Assembly: GCA_964587655.1 (NCBI GenBank)
Contig: CAZPMT010000026.1
Location: forward strand, 1 to 51,544
Reading direction: 5' to 3'
Source: CAZPMT01 sp964587655
Lineage (GTDB): Bacteria > Hydrogenedentota > Hydrogenedentia > Hydrogenedentales > SLHB01
Length of the DNA: 51,544 nucleotides
How positions within the stretch are numbered: position 1 is the stretch's first letter; each line of letters starts with the position of its first letter. Positions 1-9,631 of this stretch are shown here, in pieces. The notes beneath the pieces were generated by a model that was given only the letters and a program-made list of their open reading frames with translations, was not told where the DNA came from and searched no databases. The position numbers and the translations under genes were made by a program.

Positions 1-1209
1 GCATTCGTGAGAGATCAGGTCCCCTCCGATCTCCTGCGAAAGATGGATAAGGACGAAATCACGTATCCTCGCGAATACGTGAAGGCGCTCGGCGCACGGA
101 ACCTTCTCGGCCTGCGCTTCCCGAAGGAGTACGGCGGCCGCGGCATGGGTTGGACGGCGGAACTTGCGGCGCTCGAGGAGATCGGCGTGCTTGGCATGGC
201 GCTAGGCTGCGCGTTCTCGATGCCCTCGATCGTCGGAGAGGCGTTGTGCCGCTTCGGTACGGAAGAGCAGAAGGAACGGTTCCTGAAGCCCATGCTGAAG
301 GGCGAGATCGTGGCGGCGGAAGCGCTCACGGAACCTCGCGGGGGGACCGATTTCTTCGGGGCCACCACGAAGGCCGAACTCAAGGACGGCTTCTTCACGG
401 TGCGAGGCCAGAAGCGTTTCGTCGTCGGCGCGGCGGAGGCGGATTTCTTCCTCGTGTATTGCTGCACGAATCCGGAAGGCAAACCGCATGACCGGATCAG
501 CCTGCTGCTCATCGAGAAAGAGCGGGAGGGCGTCGAGGCGAAGTACCTGTATCATCTGATGGGCACCCGCGGCGGGGGCACGGGCCGGATCCTTTTCAAG
601 GACGTGCGCGTGCCGGCGTCGAATTTGATTGGCGGGTTGAACAAAGGCGCCGACGCCTTCAACTTCATGATGGTCCCCGAGCGTCTCACGAGTGCGGGCG
701 GCGCGTTGGGACTGGCGCGCGCCGCGCTGACCGTCGCCACCCGCTACAGCGACCGCCGGTACGCCTTCGGCAAGCGCATCCGCAGCTTCCAGGGCGTCAG
801 CTTTAAGATCGCCGAAGCGATAACGCGCCTCGATGCGGCGCGCGCGCTGAGTCACGCGGCGTGCAAGGCCGTCGACCAGAGCGTTCCGACCATGCGGCGC
901 TTGGTGAGCGAGGCGAAGAAATTCTCGACCGAGATGGCCTGGGACGTCTCCAATATCGCGATGCAGGTAATGGGCGGCATCGGTTACACGTCCGTGTATC
1001 CCATCGAGAGGATGGTCCGTGACGCGCGCCTCGCGCAGATCTGGACCGGCACGAACGAGATCATGAACCTCCTGATCCAACACGAGTTTTACCGCGAGGT
1101 GCTCGAGGATTCGGACCCGGCGCGGTTGTGCGAACTCGATGCTGAAGACGCTCACCTAGAGGATGAAAAGGTTTACGAAGACGGGGAGATGTGGACTAAG
1201 GGATGGTGA
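1..1209 (+). CDS. Acyl-CoA dehydrogenase, 5'-truncated by the window edge
   Basis: The frame is open from base 1 to a TGA at 1207-1209, so the N-terminus lies outside the window; the GTG at position 7 is only the first in-frame start codon visible. The protein follows the acyl-CoA dehydrogenase fold: an N-terminal helical part with the PKEYGGRG motif, a middle beta domain with LTEPRGGTD (flavin/substrate-binding segment), and a C-terminal helical domain with RYAFGKRI, then MGGIGYTS and WTGTNEIM near the end. The family oxidises acyl-CoA thioesters with FAD and passes electrons to ETF, the first step of beta-oxidation. The chain-length preference cannot be read from the sequence. An SDR dehydrogenase and a thiolase for later beta-oxidation steps lie about 26 kb away. 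The stop codon is part of an 11-bp direct repeat that flanks an inserted element. Confidence 0.93.
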   Translation, partial: AFVRDQVPSDLLRKMDKDEITYPREYVKALGARNLLGLRFPKEYGGRGMGWTAELAALEEIGVLGMALGCAFSMPSIVGEALCRFGTEEQKERFLKPMLKGEIVAAEALTEPRGGTDFFGATTKAELKDGFFTVRGQKRFVVGAAEADFFLVYCCTNPEGKPHDRISLLLIEKEREGVEAKYLYHLMGTRGGGTGRILFKDVRVPASNLIGGLNKGADAFNFMMVPERLTSAGGALGLARAALTVATRYSDRRYAFGKRIRSFQGVSFKIAEAITRLDAARALSHAACKAVDQSVPTMRRLVSEAKKFSTEMAWDVSNIAMQVMGGIGYTSVYPIERMVRDARLAQIWTGTNEIMNLLIQHEFYREVLEDSDPARLCELDAEDAHLEDEKVYEDGEMWTKGW

Positions 1210-1476
1210 TATAAGGCCAGTCCGGTTCTTGCGCACTTCGTTTCCTCCACATCGTGCTCGTGCTCGTGCTCGTAATCGTAATCGATCCCGGTTCTTCTCC
1301 ACCGCTATGTCTCTGCAAACCCGATCTGCCCATCAGGAAAACCCTGCAAGTAAGACCGTTCTCACGCTCTGTCGTGAATCGATTACGATTACGATTACGA
1401 GCACGAGCACGAGCACGAAAGCGGGAATCGGGGCGCAAAGGAAGTGAGCAAGAACCGGAAGAGTCTGATATAAGGC
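1207..1476. repeat. MITE-like inverted repeat flanked by 11-bp direct repeats
   Basis: TGATATAAGGC occurs at 1207-1217 and again at 1466-1476. Between them are two facing arms sharing CCGGTTCTTGC, then a CACTTC block, then a run of TCGTGCTCG-type units ending in TCGTAATCG (left 1221-1286, right about 1378-1459 in reverse complement). The centre, about 1287-1377, is not repeated. The first three bases of the left direct repeat are the acyl-CoA dehydrogenase stop codon. The structure fits a short non-coding transposed element with a target-site duplication, but no transposase is present and the outermost bases of the arms are not perfectly symmetrical. It also accounts for the spurious short ORFs predicted here. 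Confidence 0.6.
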
Positions 1477-1491
1477 ACCTGCGGGGAAAAC

Positions 1492-2778
<1,287 letters not shown>

Positions 2779-2891
2779 GACGGCTACCCTCCACTCATGT
2801 TGTTTCTGTCCGTTTCGCGGCTCTCTTTCTGTATACTACTCCTCGATGCATGAGCAGTGCGAATTGAAACAGGACATCCATACACGCGATC

Positions 2892-3767
2892 ATGTCCAGC
2901 AAAGAAAATGAAGCACCCTGGAGCACGAGGAGACTAAAGACTTCGATGCTGACCATTCTCGGAATCGTTGCCGTCCTGTACGCGGCTTTGTGCGCGGTCG
3001 TATACGTCGCGCAAACCAAGTTCATTTTCCCCGGCGGTCAGATGACGGATCGCACGCCTTTTATGCCGCCTTTCGGTTGGCAGTACGAGGATCTGTATCT
3101 CGACGTGGCGTCGGAGAAGACGAACGCGTGGTTCATCGCGAACGACAACGCGCGCGGCGTCGTCCTGTTCTCTCACGGCAACGGCGGCGCGCTGTCTGAC
3201 TGGATCGAGGCCGTTATTCCCTTCCGGGAACTCGGGTTCAGCGTTCTCATCTATGATTACGGCGGCTATGGGCGAAGCAGTGGACGCGCCACGGAACTGC
3301 GCTGCTACGCGGACATCCGCGCGATGTGGAAACACCTGACGGAAGATCGCGGCATACCGCCGGGCAAGATCCTCTTGTTTGGCCGCTCGCTGGGCGGTGG
3401 CGTGACCGCGCAATTGGCGACGGAGGTTTCACCGGGCGCGGTTATTCTCGAGAGCACGTTTCTGTCCGTGGCGGACGTGGCGCGGGAGATGATCCACATA
3501 TTGCCCATGAGGCTGCTCATATGGAACCGCTTCGACACGGCTTCGAAGGTGGGGCAAATCCACGTTCCGGTCCTGGTCGTTCACAGTCCAGACGATACAA
3601 TGATCCCGTATCAACATGGGCTGACGCTTTTCGAGCGCGCGAATGAGCCCAAGCAGTTCTTGCAGATCCGCGGGGATCACAACGAGGGGGTTTTTGTTTC
3701 GCGTCAAGAGTACGAGCGCGGATTGGAGCGATTCGTCGGCAACTACTTTCCGGCGCCGACTCAATGA
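2892..3767 (+). CDS. Membrane-anchored alpha/beta hydrolase
   Basis: A 291-residue serine hydrolase of the Bem46/ABHD13-like type. An N-terminal hydrophobic segment (about residues 19-40) should anchor it in the inner membrane with the catalytic domain outside. Visible catalytic elements are the oxyanion-hole motif HGNGG (95-99), the nucleophile elbow GRSLGGG with Ser166, an acidic residue in HSPDD (234/235) and His263 in GDHNEG, in canonical order. Such proteins hydrolyse esters or act as peptidases or thioesterases; the substrate is unknown. The ribosome-binding site is weak, so the exact start is less certain than the gene. Confidence 0.88.
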   Translation: MSSKENEAPWSTRRLKTSMLTILGIVAVLYAALCAVVYVAQTKFIFPGGQMTDRTPFMPPFGWQYEDLYLDVASEKTNAWFIANDNARGVVLFSHGNGGALSDWIEAVIPFRELGFSVLIYDYGGYGRSSGRATELRCYADIRAMWKHLTEDRGIPPGKILLFGRSLGGGVTAQLATEVSPGAVILESTFLSVADVAREMIHILPMRLLIWNRFDTASKVGQIHVPVLVVHSPDDTMIPYQHGLTLFERANEPKQFLQIRGDHNEGVFVSRQEYERGLERFVGNYFPAPTQ

Positions 3768-3784
3768 AGTTAGTGCATGGGGGG

Positions 3785-3814
3785 GATTACGATTACGAGC
3801 ACGAGCACGAACAC
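3785..3814. repeat. Isolated GATTACGATTACGAGCACGAGCACG-type repeat unit
   Basis: This 30-bp run of GATTAC units followed by GAGCAC units matches the inner arms of the inverted-repeat element at 1207-1476 (right arm 1378-1418). It lies between the hydrolase stop and the next gene's ribosome-binding site. It has no partner arm here, so it is a solo or decayed copy. Confidence 0.7.
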
Positions 3815-3841
3815 TGCGGATCAACTTGGGAGGTATGAATC

Positions 3842-5593
3842 ATGTATACGAGAATTCTGTTGACGGGGATCATCCTGATCGCCAGTCTGGGCGCAGGCGC
3901 AAAGGAATGGAATGTCGCGGATACTGGCGCGGTCGGCGATGGCAAGACGGATTGTACCGCGGCGTTTCAGCGCGCGTTGGATGCGGCGGCATCCGCTGGC
4001 GGGGGCATCGTCAACGTGGCAGCCGGCGACTACTGCATCCGTGGAACGCTGAAGATTCCAGGCGGTGTGACGCTTCAAGGTACGTTCCGCGTTGCGCCGA
4101 GTTGCGACCACGAGACGCGCCCGCGAATGGACGGCTCGGTGCTGATGGCCTACGCGGGGCGCGGTGCGCAAGATGGCGCACCGTTCATCACGCTCGCGGG
4201 GAGCAATGCCGCGCTTGCGGGGTTCATCGTGACGTATCCGGAATGGAAGCAGAGCGACGTGCCGCCAGTGCCCTATCCGCCGACGGTGTACGCGGACTAC
4301 ACGGTGAACACCGGCATCCTGGACTGCTGCTTCGTGAACCCGTATGAGGCGATTCACTTCCAGAACGCGGCCCGGTTTCTGATCCGGAACGTGCACGGCT
4401 ATCCGAGTTTTCGCGGGATGTACATCGACAACTGCTGCGACATCGGCCGGGTCGAGAACTGCCATTTCTGGCCCTTTGGCGTGCTGTACAAGCCAGATGA
4501 CCCGTACTGTCTTTGGGTTAACACGCAAGGCGTGGCGTTCGAGTTCGCGCGCACCGACTGGCAGTACGTCATCAACACCTTCTGCTTCGGGTATGGCGTT
4601 GGCTACAAGTTCTCGGAATCCAAGAACGGTTCATGCAACGGCAACTTCGTTGGGATCGGCGCCGATTCGTGCCGCCGCCCGGTGCTTGTCGAGCAATCGC
4701 AGTTCCCGGGGTTGTTGATCACGAACGGCGAGTTCGTGGGACGCTGGGGCAGCACCGACTCCGTTGGAATCGAGATCGCGGAGAGCGCGGGCGACGGCAA
4801 GGTCAGCCTGAGCAACTGTTCGTTCTGGGGTCCGATCGATCGGTGCATCTGGTCGAAGAGCGCCAAGACGCAATTGACGGCCATCGGGACGCACTTCCTG
4901 AGTTGGGACGTGGATAGCACGGGCGCGGCGGCGGTCCAGGTGGACGCGGGCAAGGCCATCATTCAAGGCAATACGTTTGGCGAAGGCGAGACGCATGTGC
5001 GCGTGGGGCCTTCCGCCGTCTCGGCGATCTTGATGGGCAACCAGGCCGCTGGCGGATTCGTGTGCGAGAACCTTGCGGGAGATCGCACACAGTTGATTGG
5101 CAACGAATGTAATCCGGCCACGCTGTCCAAGACGACCAGGGCTCATTACCGCGTGGCGGTCGGCAAGGAAGGCGATGGTCCGTTCCTCACGAAATGGTGC
5201 GGAAGGGAAAAGGGGGTCGAGTGGCCGAATGAGCCGTGCACTAAGCGCTGGTCTTCGTCCGGGTCAGCGCTCCGTCTGCCGGTGTTGCCGAGGAAGGCGT
5301 ATACGATCACGATGGAGATCTTCATGCCCAAGCAGGCCGTTGATCCCAATGACGGTCTCTACCTGGGCGGCAAATGCATTGCGGCGTTTCCAGATCAAGA
5401 AGGGCCGGCCATTGTCACGGGCACGATCCCTCGCGGCAAAACGGAGGAGATCCTCCTTGACGTGCGCTCGAAGACGTGGCTGCCGAAGGACCTGAACGTC
5501 AACTCGAATGACACGCGGCATCTCGGGATCGCCGTGCGCGCGATCACGATGCGGGCGAAGGGCGTGGGTGGAAAACCGTTCGACGCAAACTGA
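3842..5593 (+). CDS. Secreted right-handed beta-helix (pectate-lyase-like) protein
   Basis: A 583-residue protein with an N-terminal signal peptide (about residues 1-20, ending near GAGA). The mature N-terminus has the VADTGAVGDGKTDCTAAFQRAL pattern typical of pectate lyase 3/rhamnogalacturonase-type epimerase domains, followed by GGGIVNVAAGDY and short repeating strands consistent with a parallel beta-helix. The C-terminal ~140 residues (after about 440) look like a separate beta-sandwich region. A polysaccharide lyase or hydrolase role is the family expectation, but no catalytic residues can be assigned. The ribosome-binding site GGGAGGT precedes the ATG. Several cysteines in the helix region could form disulfides in an exported protein. 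Confidence 0.8.
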   Translation: MYTRILLTGIILIASLGAGAKEWNVADTGAVGDGKTDCTAAFQRALDAAASAGGGIVNVAAGDYCIRGTLKIPGGVTLQGTFRVAPSCDHETRPRMDGSVLMAYAGRGAQDGAPFITLAGSNAALAGFIVTYPEWKQSDVPPVPYPPTVYADYTVNTGILDCCFVNPYEAIHFQNAARFLIRNVHGYPSFRGMYIDNCCDIGRVENCHFWPFGVLYKPDDPYCLWVNTQGVAFEFARTDWQYVINTFCFGYGVGYKFSESKNGSCNGNFVGIGADSCRRPVLVEQSQFPGLLITNGEFVGRWGSTDSVGIEIAESAGDGKVSLSNCSFWGPIDRCIWSKSAKTQLTAIGTHFLSWDVDSTGAAAVQVDAGKAIIQGNTFGEGETHVRVGPSAVSAILMGNQAAGGFVCENLAGDRTQLIGNECNPATLSKTTRAHYRVAVGKEGDGPFLTKWCGREKGVEWPNEPCTKRWSSSGSALRLPVLPRKAYTITMEIFMPKQAVDPNDGLYLGGKCIAAFPDQEGPAIVTGTIPRGKTEEILLDVRSKTWLPKDLNVNSNDTRHLGIAVRAITMRAKGVGGKPFDAN

Positions 5594-5614
5594 AATGCGC
5601 GGCCGACGCCGGAT

Positions 5615-6466
5615 TCAGTGGGCGAAGCACGTGTCGCCGGCCGCGGACATCGATTTCATGAGTTGGTCCAGTTCAGCGGGTCCGAGGCGCCGCTGGAGCA
5701 TCGTCATGTAATTGAGCCACGAGAACTTGAGCAGCTCGATATCACCCTTGGCCGTTGCGGTGGCCGACCAACGCAGGTCGGGATCGAATTGCGGCATCAC
5801 GCCGAGAACGCACGGCGGATTCAATCCCTGCGAGAAACGACCCGCGATGCGCAGCTCGACGCAACCGTGAAGCAAGAGGAAACCGGTCCCGCCGCAGAGA
5901 GCATTCTGTTCGAAAAGCGTGGCGCCGTCCGGCACGCGCACGCGTTGCGCCAGCCAGTGCAAGGTGAGCGATGCACGAACCGTCAGCGGGCCGGACAACC
6001 CACGGAAAATGGGCACGTCAACAAGACGCTCGCATGCAAGGCGTTCGCAAACGCTTTTCTCGAGCGCGTCCATCAATCGGTGCTGCTCTTCGGGCGTGAA
6101 CGCTTCCCTGGCCTTTTCGTAGAGGGCCTGCCAAGTGAACCGCAGCGCTTTGACCGGACCCGCGGCGCGCACCGTGGCCGTGCGTTGCGCGCGCGGGTTG
6201 AACTGCTGGATTTCACCGAGAATGGCCGGCGCGTTTGTGGTTACCGGCGGCAAACCTTCCCGCTCGATACTGACCGCCCCGCGCAGAAGCGCAAAGCCCT
6301 CGTCGATCCCGAGATCCCCTTGGTGAACCAACGCCGCACCGTCGGCCAGTTCGACCTCTGTAGCGGTTTCTATGATCAGTTCCGCGACCCGCTGCCGCGC
6401 GGCATCCGGCATGTCCTTCAGCAGGGAAAGCGCGACGAGATCCTTGAGATTTTCCGGCACACCCAT
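5615..6466 (-). CDS. Protein with two cyclic-nucleotide-binding-like domains
   Basis: A 283-residue cytoplasmic protein. The start chosen is the internal ATG at 6466, preceded by GGGAGGA 7 nt upstream, rather than the upstream start at 6535. Two CNB-type beta-roll domains occupy roughly residues 15-135 and 145-275. In the first, a phosphate-binding cassette is recognisable (LGEIQQF followed by RTATV), so a ligand pocket is plausible. In the second, the equivalent segment reads VLGVMPQF, with the conserved Glu replaced. No DNA-binding helix-turn-helix or catalytic domain is fused, so it may be a stand-alone sensor or scaffold. It is convergent with the beta-helix gene, 21 nt apart. Confidence 0.72.
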   Translation of the reverse strand: MGVPENLKDLVALSLLKDMPDAARQRVAELIIETATEVELADGAALVHQGDLGIDEGFALLRGAVSIEREGLPPVTTNAPAILGEIQQFNPRAQRTATVRAAGPVKALRFTWQALYEKAREAFTPEEQHRLMDALEKSVCERLACERLVDVPIFRGLSGPLTVRASLTLHWLAQRVRVPDGATLFEQNALCGGTGFLLLHGCVELRIAGRFSQGLNPPCVLGVMPQFDPDLRWSATATAKGDIELLKFSWLNYMTMLQRRLGPAELDQLMKSMSAAGDTCFAH

Positions 6467-6587
6467 GATTACTTCCTCCCGACCCGAAACATTATACACG
6501 GTCGCCGCGCGTAGCGGAACCGCCGTCTTAGACATGCGTTTGATGGTCAGGATCCGCTGTTTTACTATGTATTGGCTACAGACCGGT

Positions 6588-6617
6588 TTGATCCTATCCG
6601 TCGCGGCGTGATATAAG
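6588..6617 (+). promoter_or_regulatory. Candidate sigma-70 promoter for surE
   Basis: TTGATC at 6588-6593 and TATAAG at 6612-6617 are separated by 18 nt. They lie about 55 nt before the surE start, in the divergent region between surE and the CNB-like gene. The match is by eye only. Confidence 0.4.
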
Positions 6618-6670
6618 ACGCTTCACTCGGTTCGTTTTTTGTCCGTGATCGCCACCCTCGGTAACATATC

Positions 6671-7426
6671 ATGACAAAGCCCCGGATACTTGTCACCAAC
6701 GATGACGGTATTCAAGCGCACGAGTTGAAGTTGCTGGCCGGCGCGCTGGAAGCCGTGGGCGAGGTGTGGGTTTTTGCGCCGGACCGGCAGCAGAGCGCGG
6801 TTGGTCACGGCGTATCGCTGCAGCGGCCGTTGCGCGTGCACAAGGTCAAGGACCGCTGGTTCATGGTCGACGGGACGCCGACGGACTGCGTCATGCTTGC
6901 CGTGCGCGATCTTATGGGCGTGCGGCCTGACCTTGTGGTATCCGGGATCAATCCAGGAGCGAATCTGGGCGACGACGTTACATATTCCGGGACGGTGGCG
7001 GGAGCGTACGAGGGCATGCTGTTGGGCGTCCCCTCGTTCGCGATATCCGACGTGAGCTACAAACCGCGGCACGCCGAGACGGCCGCGGAGTTTGCGGCCA
7101 CCTTGGCGCGCTACGTGATCGAGCACGGCATTCCGGCGGACACGACGCTGAACGTGAACGTGCCCGACGTGCCGCCGGCGGAAATCGCGGGTGTATCGAT
7201 CACTCGCATGGGACGCAGGCACTATCAGGACGAGATCATCCGCCGCGAGGATCCTCGCGGCGGCGTGTATTATTGGATCGGCGGGGCCGAGCCGAGCCAC
7301 GTTGCGGAAAGCGGCTCGGACTTCGAAGCCATCGGAAACAAGCGCATCAGCGTGACGCCGCTGGGCCGGAATCTGACGAACGACGCGGCAATCAGCGTCT
7401 TGCGGGATGCGCCGATTGTGTCATAA
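6671..7426 (+). CDS. surE: 5'/3'-nucleotidase SurE
   Basis: A 251-residue survival protein E homologue, close to the usual family length. The N-terminal metal-binding motif ILVTNDDGI (Asp11-Asp12) and SGINPGANLGDDVTYSGTV with its conserved Asn are both present. SurE dephosphorylates nucleoside 5'- and 3'-monophosphates and short polyphosphates with a divalent metal. It is followed 82 nt downstream by glmS on the same strand. Confidence 0.95.
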   Translation: MTKPRILVTNDDGIQAHELKLLAGALEAVGEVWVFAPDRQQSAVGHGVSLQRPLRVHKVKDRWFMVDGTPTDCVMLAVRDLMGVRPDLVVSGINPGANLGDDVTYSGTVAGAYEGMLLGVPSFAISDVSYKPRHAETAAEFAATLARYVIEHGIPADTTLNVNVPDVPPAEIAGVSITRMGRRHYQDEIIRREDPRGGVYYWIGGAEPSHVAESGSDFEAIGNKRISVTPLGRNLTNDAAISVLRDAPIVS

Positions 7427-7508
7427 CACTGGCAATGTTCGATGGTGAAGCGGGTAGAGCAGTTCATACCCGGCGCCATCGTACGGAATAGAAGGAGCTG
7501 GAAAACGA

Positions 7509-9344
7509 ATGTGTGGAATCGTGGGGTACATCGGAAAGAAGAACGCGGTCGAGATCATCATGTCGGGTCTCCACCGTCTTGAGTATCGAGGCTATGACTC
7601 GGCCGGCGTCGACGTGATCAAGGACGGCAAGCTGGAATGGGTCAAGAGCGTGGGCAAACTCGTGGCGATGGACAAGAAGCTCGATGAGGTCAAGATTGCA
7701 GGGCCGCTCGGGATCGGACATACGCGTTGGGCGACGCACGGCGTGCCGAGCGAGGTGAATTCGCACCCGCATTTTGACGGGTCCATGGAGATCGCCGTGG
7801 TGCACAACGGCATCATCGAGAACTATCAGGAACTCCGTGCGCAACTGACCGCCGAAGGCGCGAAGTTCCGAAGCCAGACCGACACGGAGACCATCGCGCA
7901 CCTGGTCCGGAAATACTACCAGGGCGACCTCTTCGTAGCCGTGAAGCGCGCGCTCAAGGACGTGGAAGGCGCTTACGCCATCGGCGTCGTGTGCAAGAAC
8001 AATCCGGACGTGATGGTCGCGGCCCGCCATGGCAGTCCGCTGATCGTTGGTCTCGGCAAAGGAGAAGCTTTCATCGCGTCCGACGTGCCCGCCATTATGA
8101 AGTACACGCGCGACGTCCTGTATATCGACAACGGCCAGGTCTGCGAGATCCGACGCGACGGCTACAAGATCGAAGACGTCGACGGGCGCCCGCAGCATCT
8201 CGAGGTGAAGCACGTCGATTGGGACGATGCCGCCGCGGAGAAGGAAGGCTACCCGCACTTCATGCTGAAAGAGATCTGCCAGCAGCCGGAAGTGATCAGG
8301 AACACGTTGCGCGGGCGCGTCCACGAAGGCTCGGACGAAGTGAACCTGCCGGACATGAAGCTGGACCTTCAGGAGTTGAAGGACTGCAAGAAGATCGTCG
8401 TTATTTCGTGCGGCACCGCGTGGCACGCCGGCCTCGTCGGAAAATACCTTATCGAGAAGTTTGCGAAGGTGTCGGTCGAAGTCGATATCGCCTCGGAATA
8501 CCGCTATCGCGATCCCATTATCGATCCGAACACGATCGTCATCCCCGTGACGCAGTCCGGCGAGACCGCCGACACGCTCGAGGCCATCCGCATCGCCAAA
8601 CGCAAGGGCGCGAAGGTCGTGTCAATCGTCAACGTGGTCGGATCGAGCATCGCGCGCGAGTCGCACGGCGTGATCTACACGCAGGCCGGTCCTGAAATCG
8701 GCGTGGCGTCGACCAAAGCCTACACGTCGCAGATCACGGCGTTCTCGCTGTTCACGATCTACCTGGCGGAGATCCGCGGCGCGTTGTCCAAGGCGGAAGC
8801 CAAGGAGATGATCACGCACCTCCGGGAGATTCCCGACAAGATCCAGTGGGTGCTGGACAACCATGAAGATCTGAAACGGTGCGCGCGCGATCCGAAATAT
8901 CGCGACGCTCAGAGCGCCCTGTTCCTGGGCCGTAACTACAACTTCCCGAGCGCACTCGAGGGCGCGCTGAAGCTGAAAGAGATCAGCTACATCCACGCCG
9001 AGGGGTATGGCGCGGGCGAGATGAAGCACGGGCCGATTGCGCTCGTGACCTCCGAACTGCCGGTCGTGTGCGTCGCGTCCGCGAGCGCGGTGTACGACAA
9101 GATGGTGTCGAACATTCAGGAAATCCGCGCGCGGAGCGGCATCGTGTTGTCGGTGGCGACGGTCGGCGACGAGATCATCAAGAAGCACAGCGCGGACGTG
9201 ATCTATGTTCCCGAGTGTTACGAGCCGTTCAGCCCGATCGTGGTTGCGGTCCCTCTGCAACTGCTCGCGTACTACATCGCGGTAAACCGCGGCTGCGACG
9301 TGGATCAACCCAGGAACCTCGCGAAGAGCGTCACGGTCGAGTAA
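7509..9344 (+). CDS. glmS: Glutamine--fructose-6-phosphate aminotransferase (isomerising)
   Basis: A 611-residue GlmS of standard length. The protein begins MCGIVGYIG, so after Met removal Cys becomes the N-terminal nucleophile of the class II glutamine amidotransferase domain (residues 1-230). Two SIS sugar-isomerase domains follow (about 285-425 and 460-600), including VISCGTAWHAG and TQSGETADT. The C-terminus PRNLAKSVTVE is the family signature. It makes glucosamine-6-phosphate for peptidoglycan and lipopolysaccharide. The ribosome-binding site is GAAGGAG. I see no glmS-ribozyme-like structure in the 82-nt leader. A 112-bp palindromic repeat begins 36 nt after the stop and could terminate transcription. 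Confidence 0.97.
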   Translation: MCGIVGYIGKKNAVEIIMSGLHRLEYRGYDSAGVDVIKDGKLEWVKSVGKLVAMDKKLDEVKIAGPLGIGHTRWATHGVPSEVNSHPHFDGSMEIAVVHNGIIENYQELRAQLTAEGAKFRSQTDTETIAHLVRKYYQGDLFVAVKRALKDVEGAYAIGVVCKNNPDVMVAARHGSPLIVGLGKGEAFIASDVPAIMKYTRDVLYIDNGQVCEIRRDGYKIEDVDGRPQHLEVKHVDWDDAAAEKEGYPHFMLKEICQQPEVIRNTLRGRVHEGSDEVNLPDMKLDLQELKDCKKIVVISCGTAWHAGLVGKYLIEKFAKVSVEVDIASEYRYRDPIIDPNTIVIPVTQSGETADTLEAIRIAKRKGAKVVSIVNVVGSSIARESHGVIYTQAGPEIGVASTKAYTSQITAFSLFTIYLAEIRGALSKAEAKEMITHLREIPDKIQWVLDNHEDLKRCARDPKYRDAQSALFLGRNYNFPSALEGALKLKEISYIHAEGYGAGEMKHGPIALVTSELPVVCVASASAVYDKMVSNIQEIRARSGIVLSVATVGDEIIKKHSADVIYVPECYEPFSPIVVAVPLQLLAYYIAVNRGCDVDQPRNLAKSVTVE

Positions 9345-9380
9345 CGAAGTCCGGTTGGGCTACGCGCGCCGGCGGGCGAT

Positions 9381-9492
9381 CCGATTGGTTCCGTGGCCGC
9401 GGCGTCCTCGCCGCGTTTTCATCAAGAACCGCTTGACGCAATGTGTGTGCGGCGAAACGCGGCGAGGACGCCGCGTCCACGGAACCAATCGG
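9381..9492. repeat. 112-bp palindromic repeat, copy 1
   Basis: Left arm 9381-9418 and right arm 9455-9492 are inverted copies with one mismatch. Each begins or ends in CCGATTGGTTCCGTGG, and each contains a small GCGGCG-TCCT-CGCCGC hairpin. The centre (about 9419-9454) contains TCAAGAACCG and GCAA blocks. The same arms and the same centre recur at 29404-29505, so the two are homologous elements rather than independent hairpins. No ORF or transposase is inside. Confidence 0.85.
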
Positions 9493-9552
9493 CGCAAGTT
9501 CTGCGGTGCGGTCTCGAATCCTACGTGGCGGGATTTCGAATTGCATTTCCTG

Positions 9553-9580
9553 TTGACATAGGCAGGCGGCCTGATATAGC
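9553..9580 (+). promoter_or_regulatory. Candidate sigma-70 promoter for the response regulator
   Basis: TTGACA at 9553-9558 is separated by 16 nt from TATAGC at 9575-9580. Transcription would begin near 9587, which favours the ATG at 9632 over the one at 9602 for the following gene. Confidence 0.45.
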
Positions 9581-9631
9581 CTGCAGAGGCTTGCGGTTCC
9601 CATGGGAAGGGCTGAAGGTACGGTGCGCGCC

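Noticed and set aside
202..1155. 317-codon minus-strand ORF inside the acyl-CoA dehydrogenase
   Set aside because: It is antisense to a clear dehydrogenase and has no recognisable domain.
7427..7508. Possible glmS ribozyme in the glmS leader
   Set aside because: The leader is only 82 nt with no recognisable conserved core, too short for the known ribozyme.
7464..8426. 320-codon minus-strand ORF inside glmS
   Set aside because: It is antisense to conserved GlmS coding sequence and has shadow-type composition.
9597..9609. TTCCCATGGGAA palindrome, also present at about 39237
   Set aside because: A 12-bp palindrome seen twice, in unrelated contexts, could be chance; there is no regulator or gene link to support an operator.
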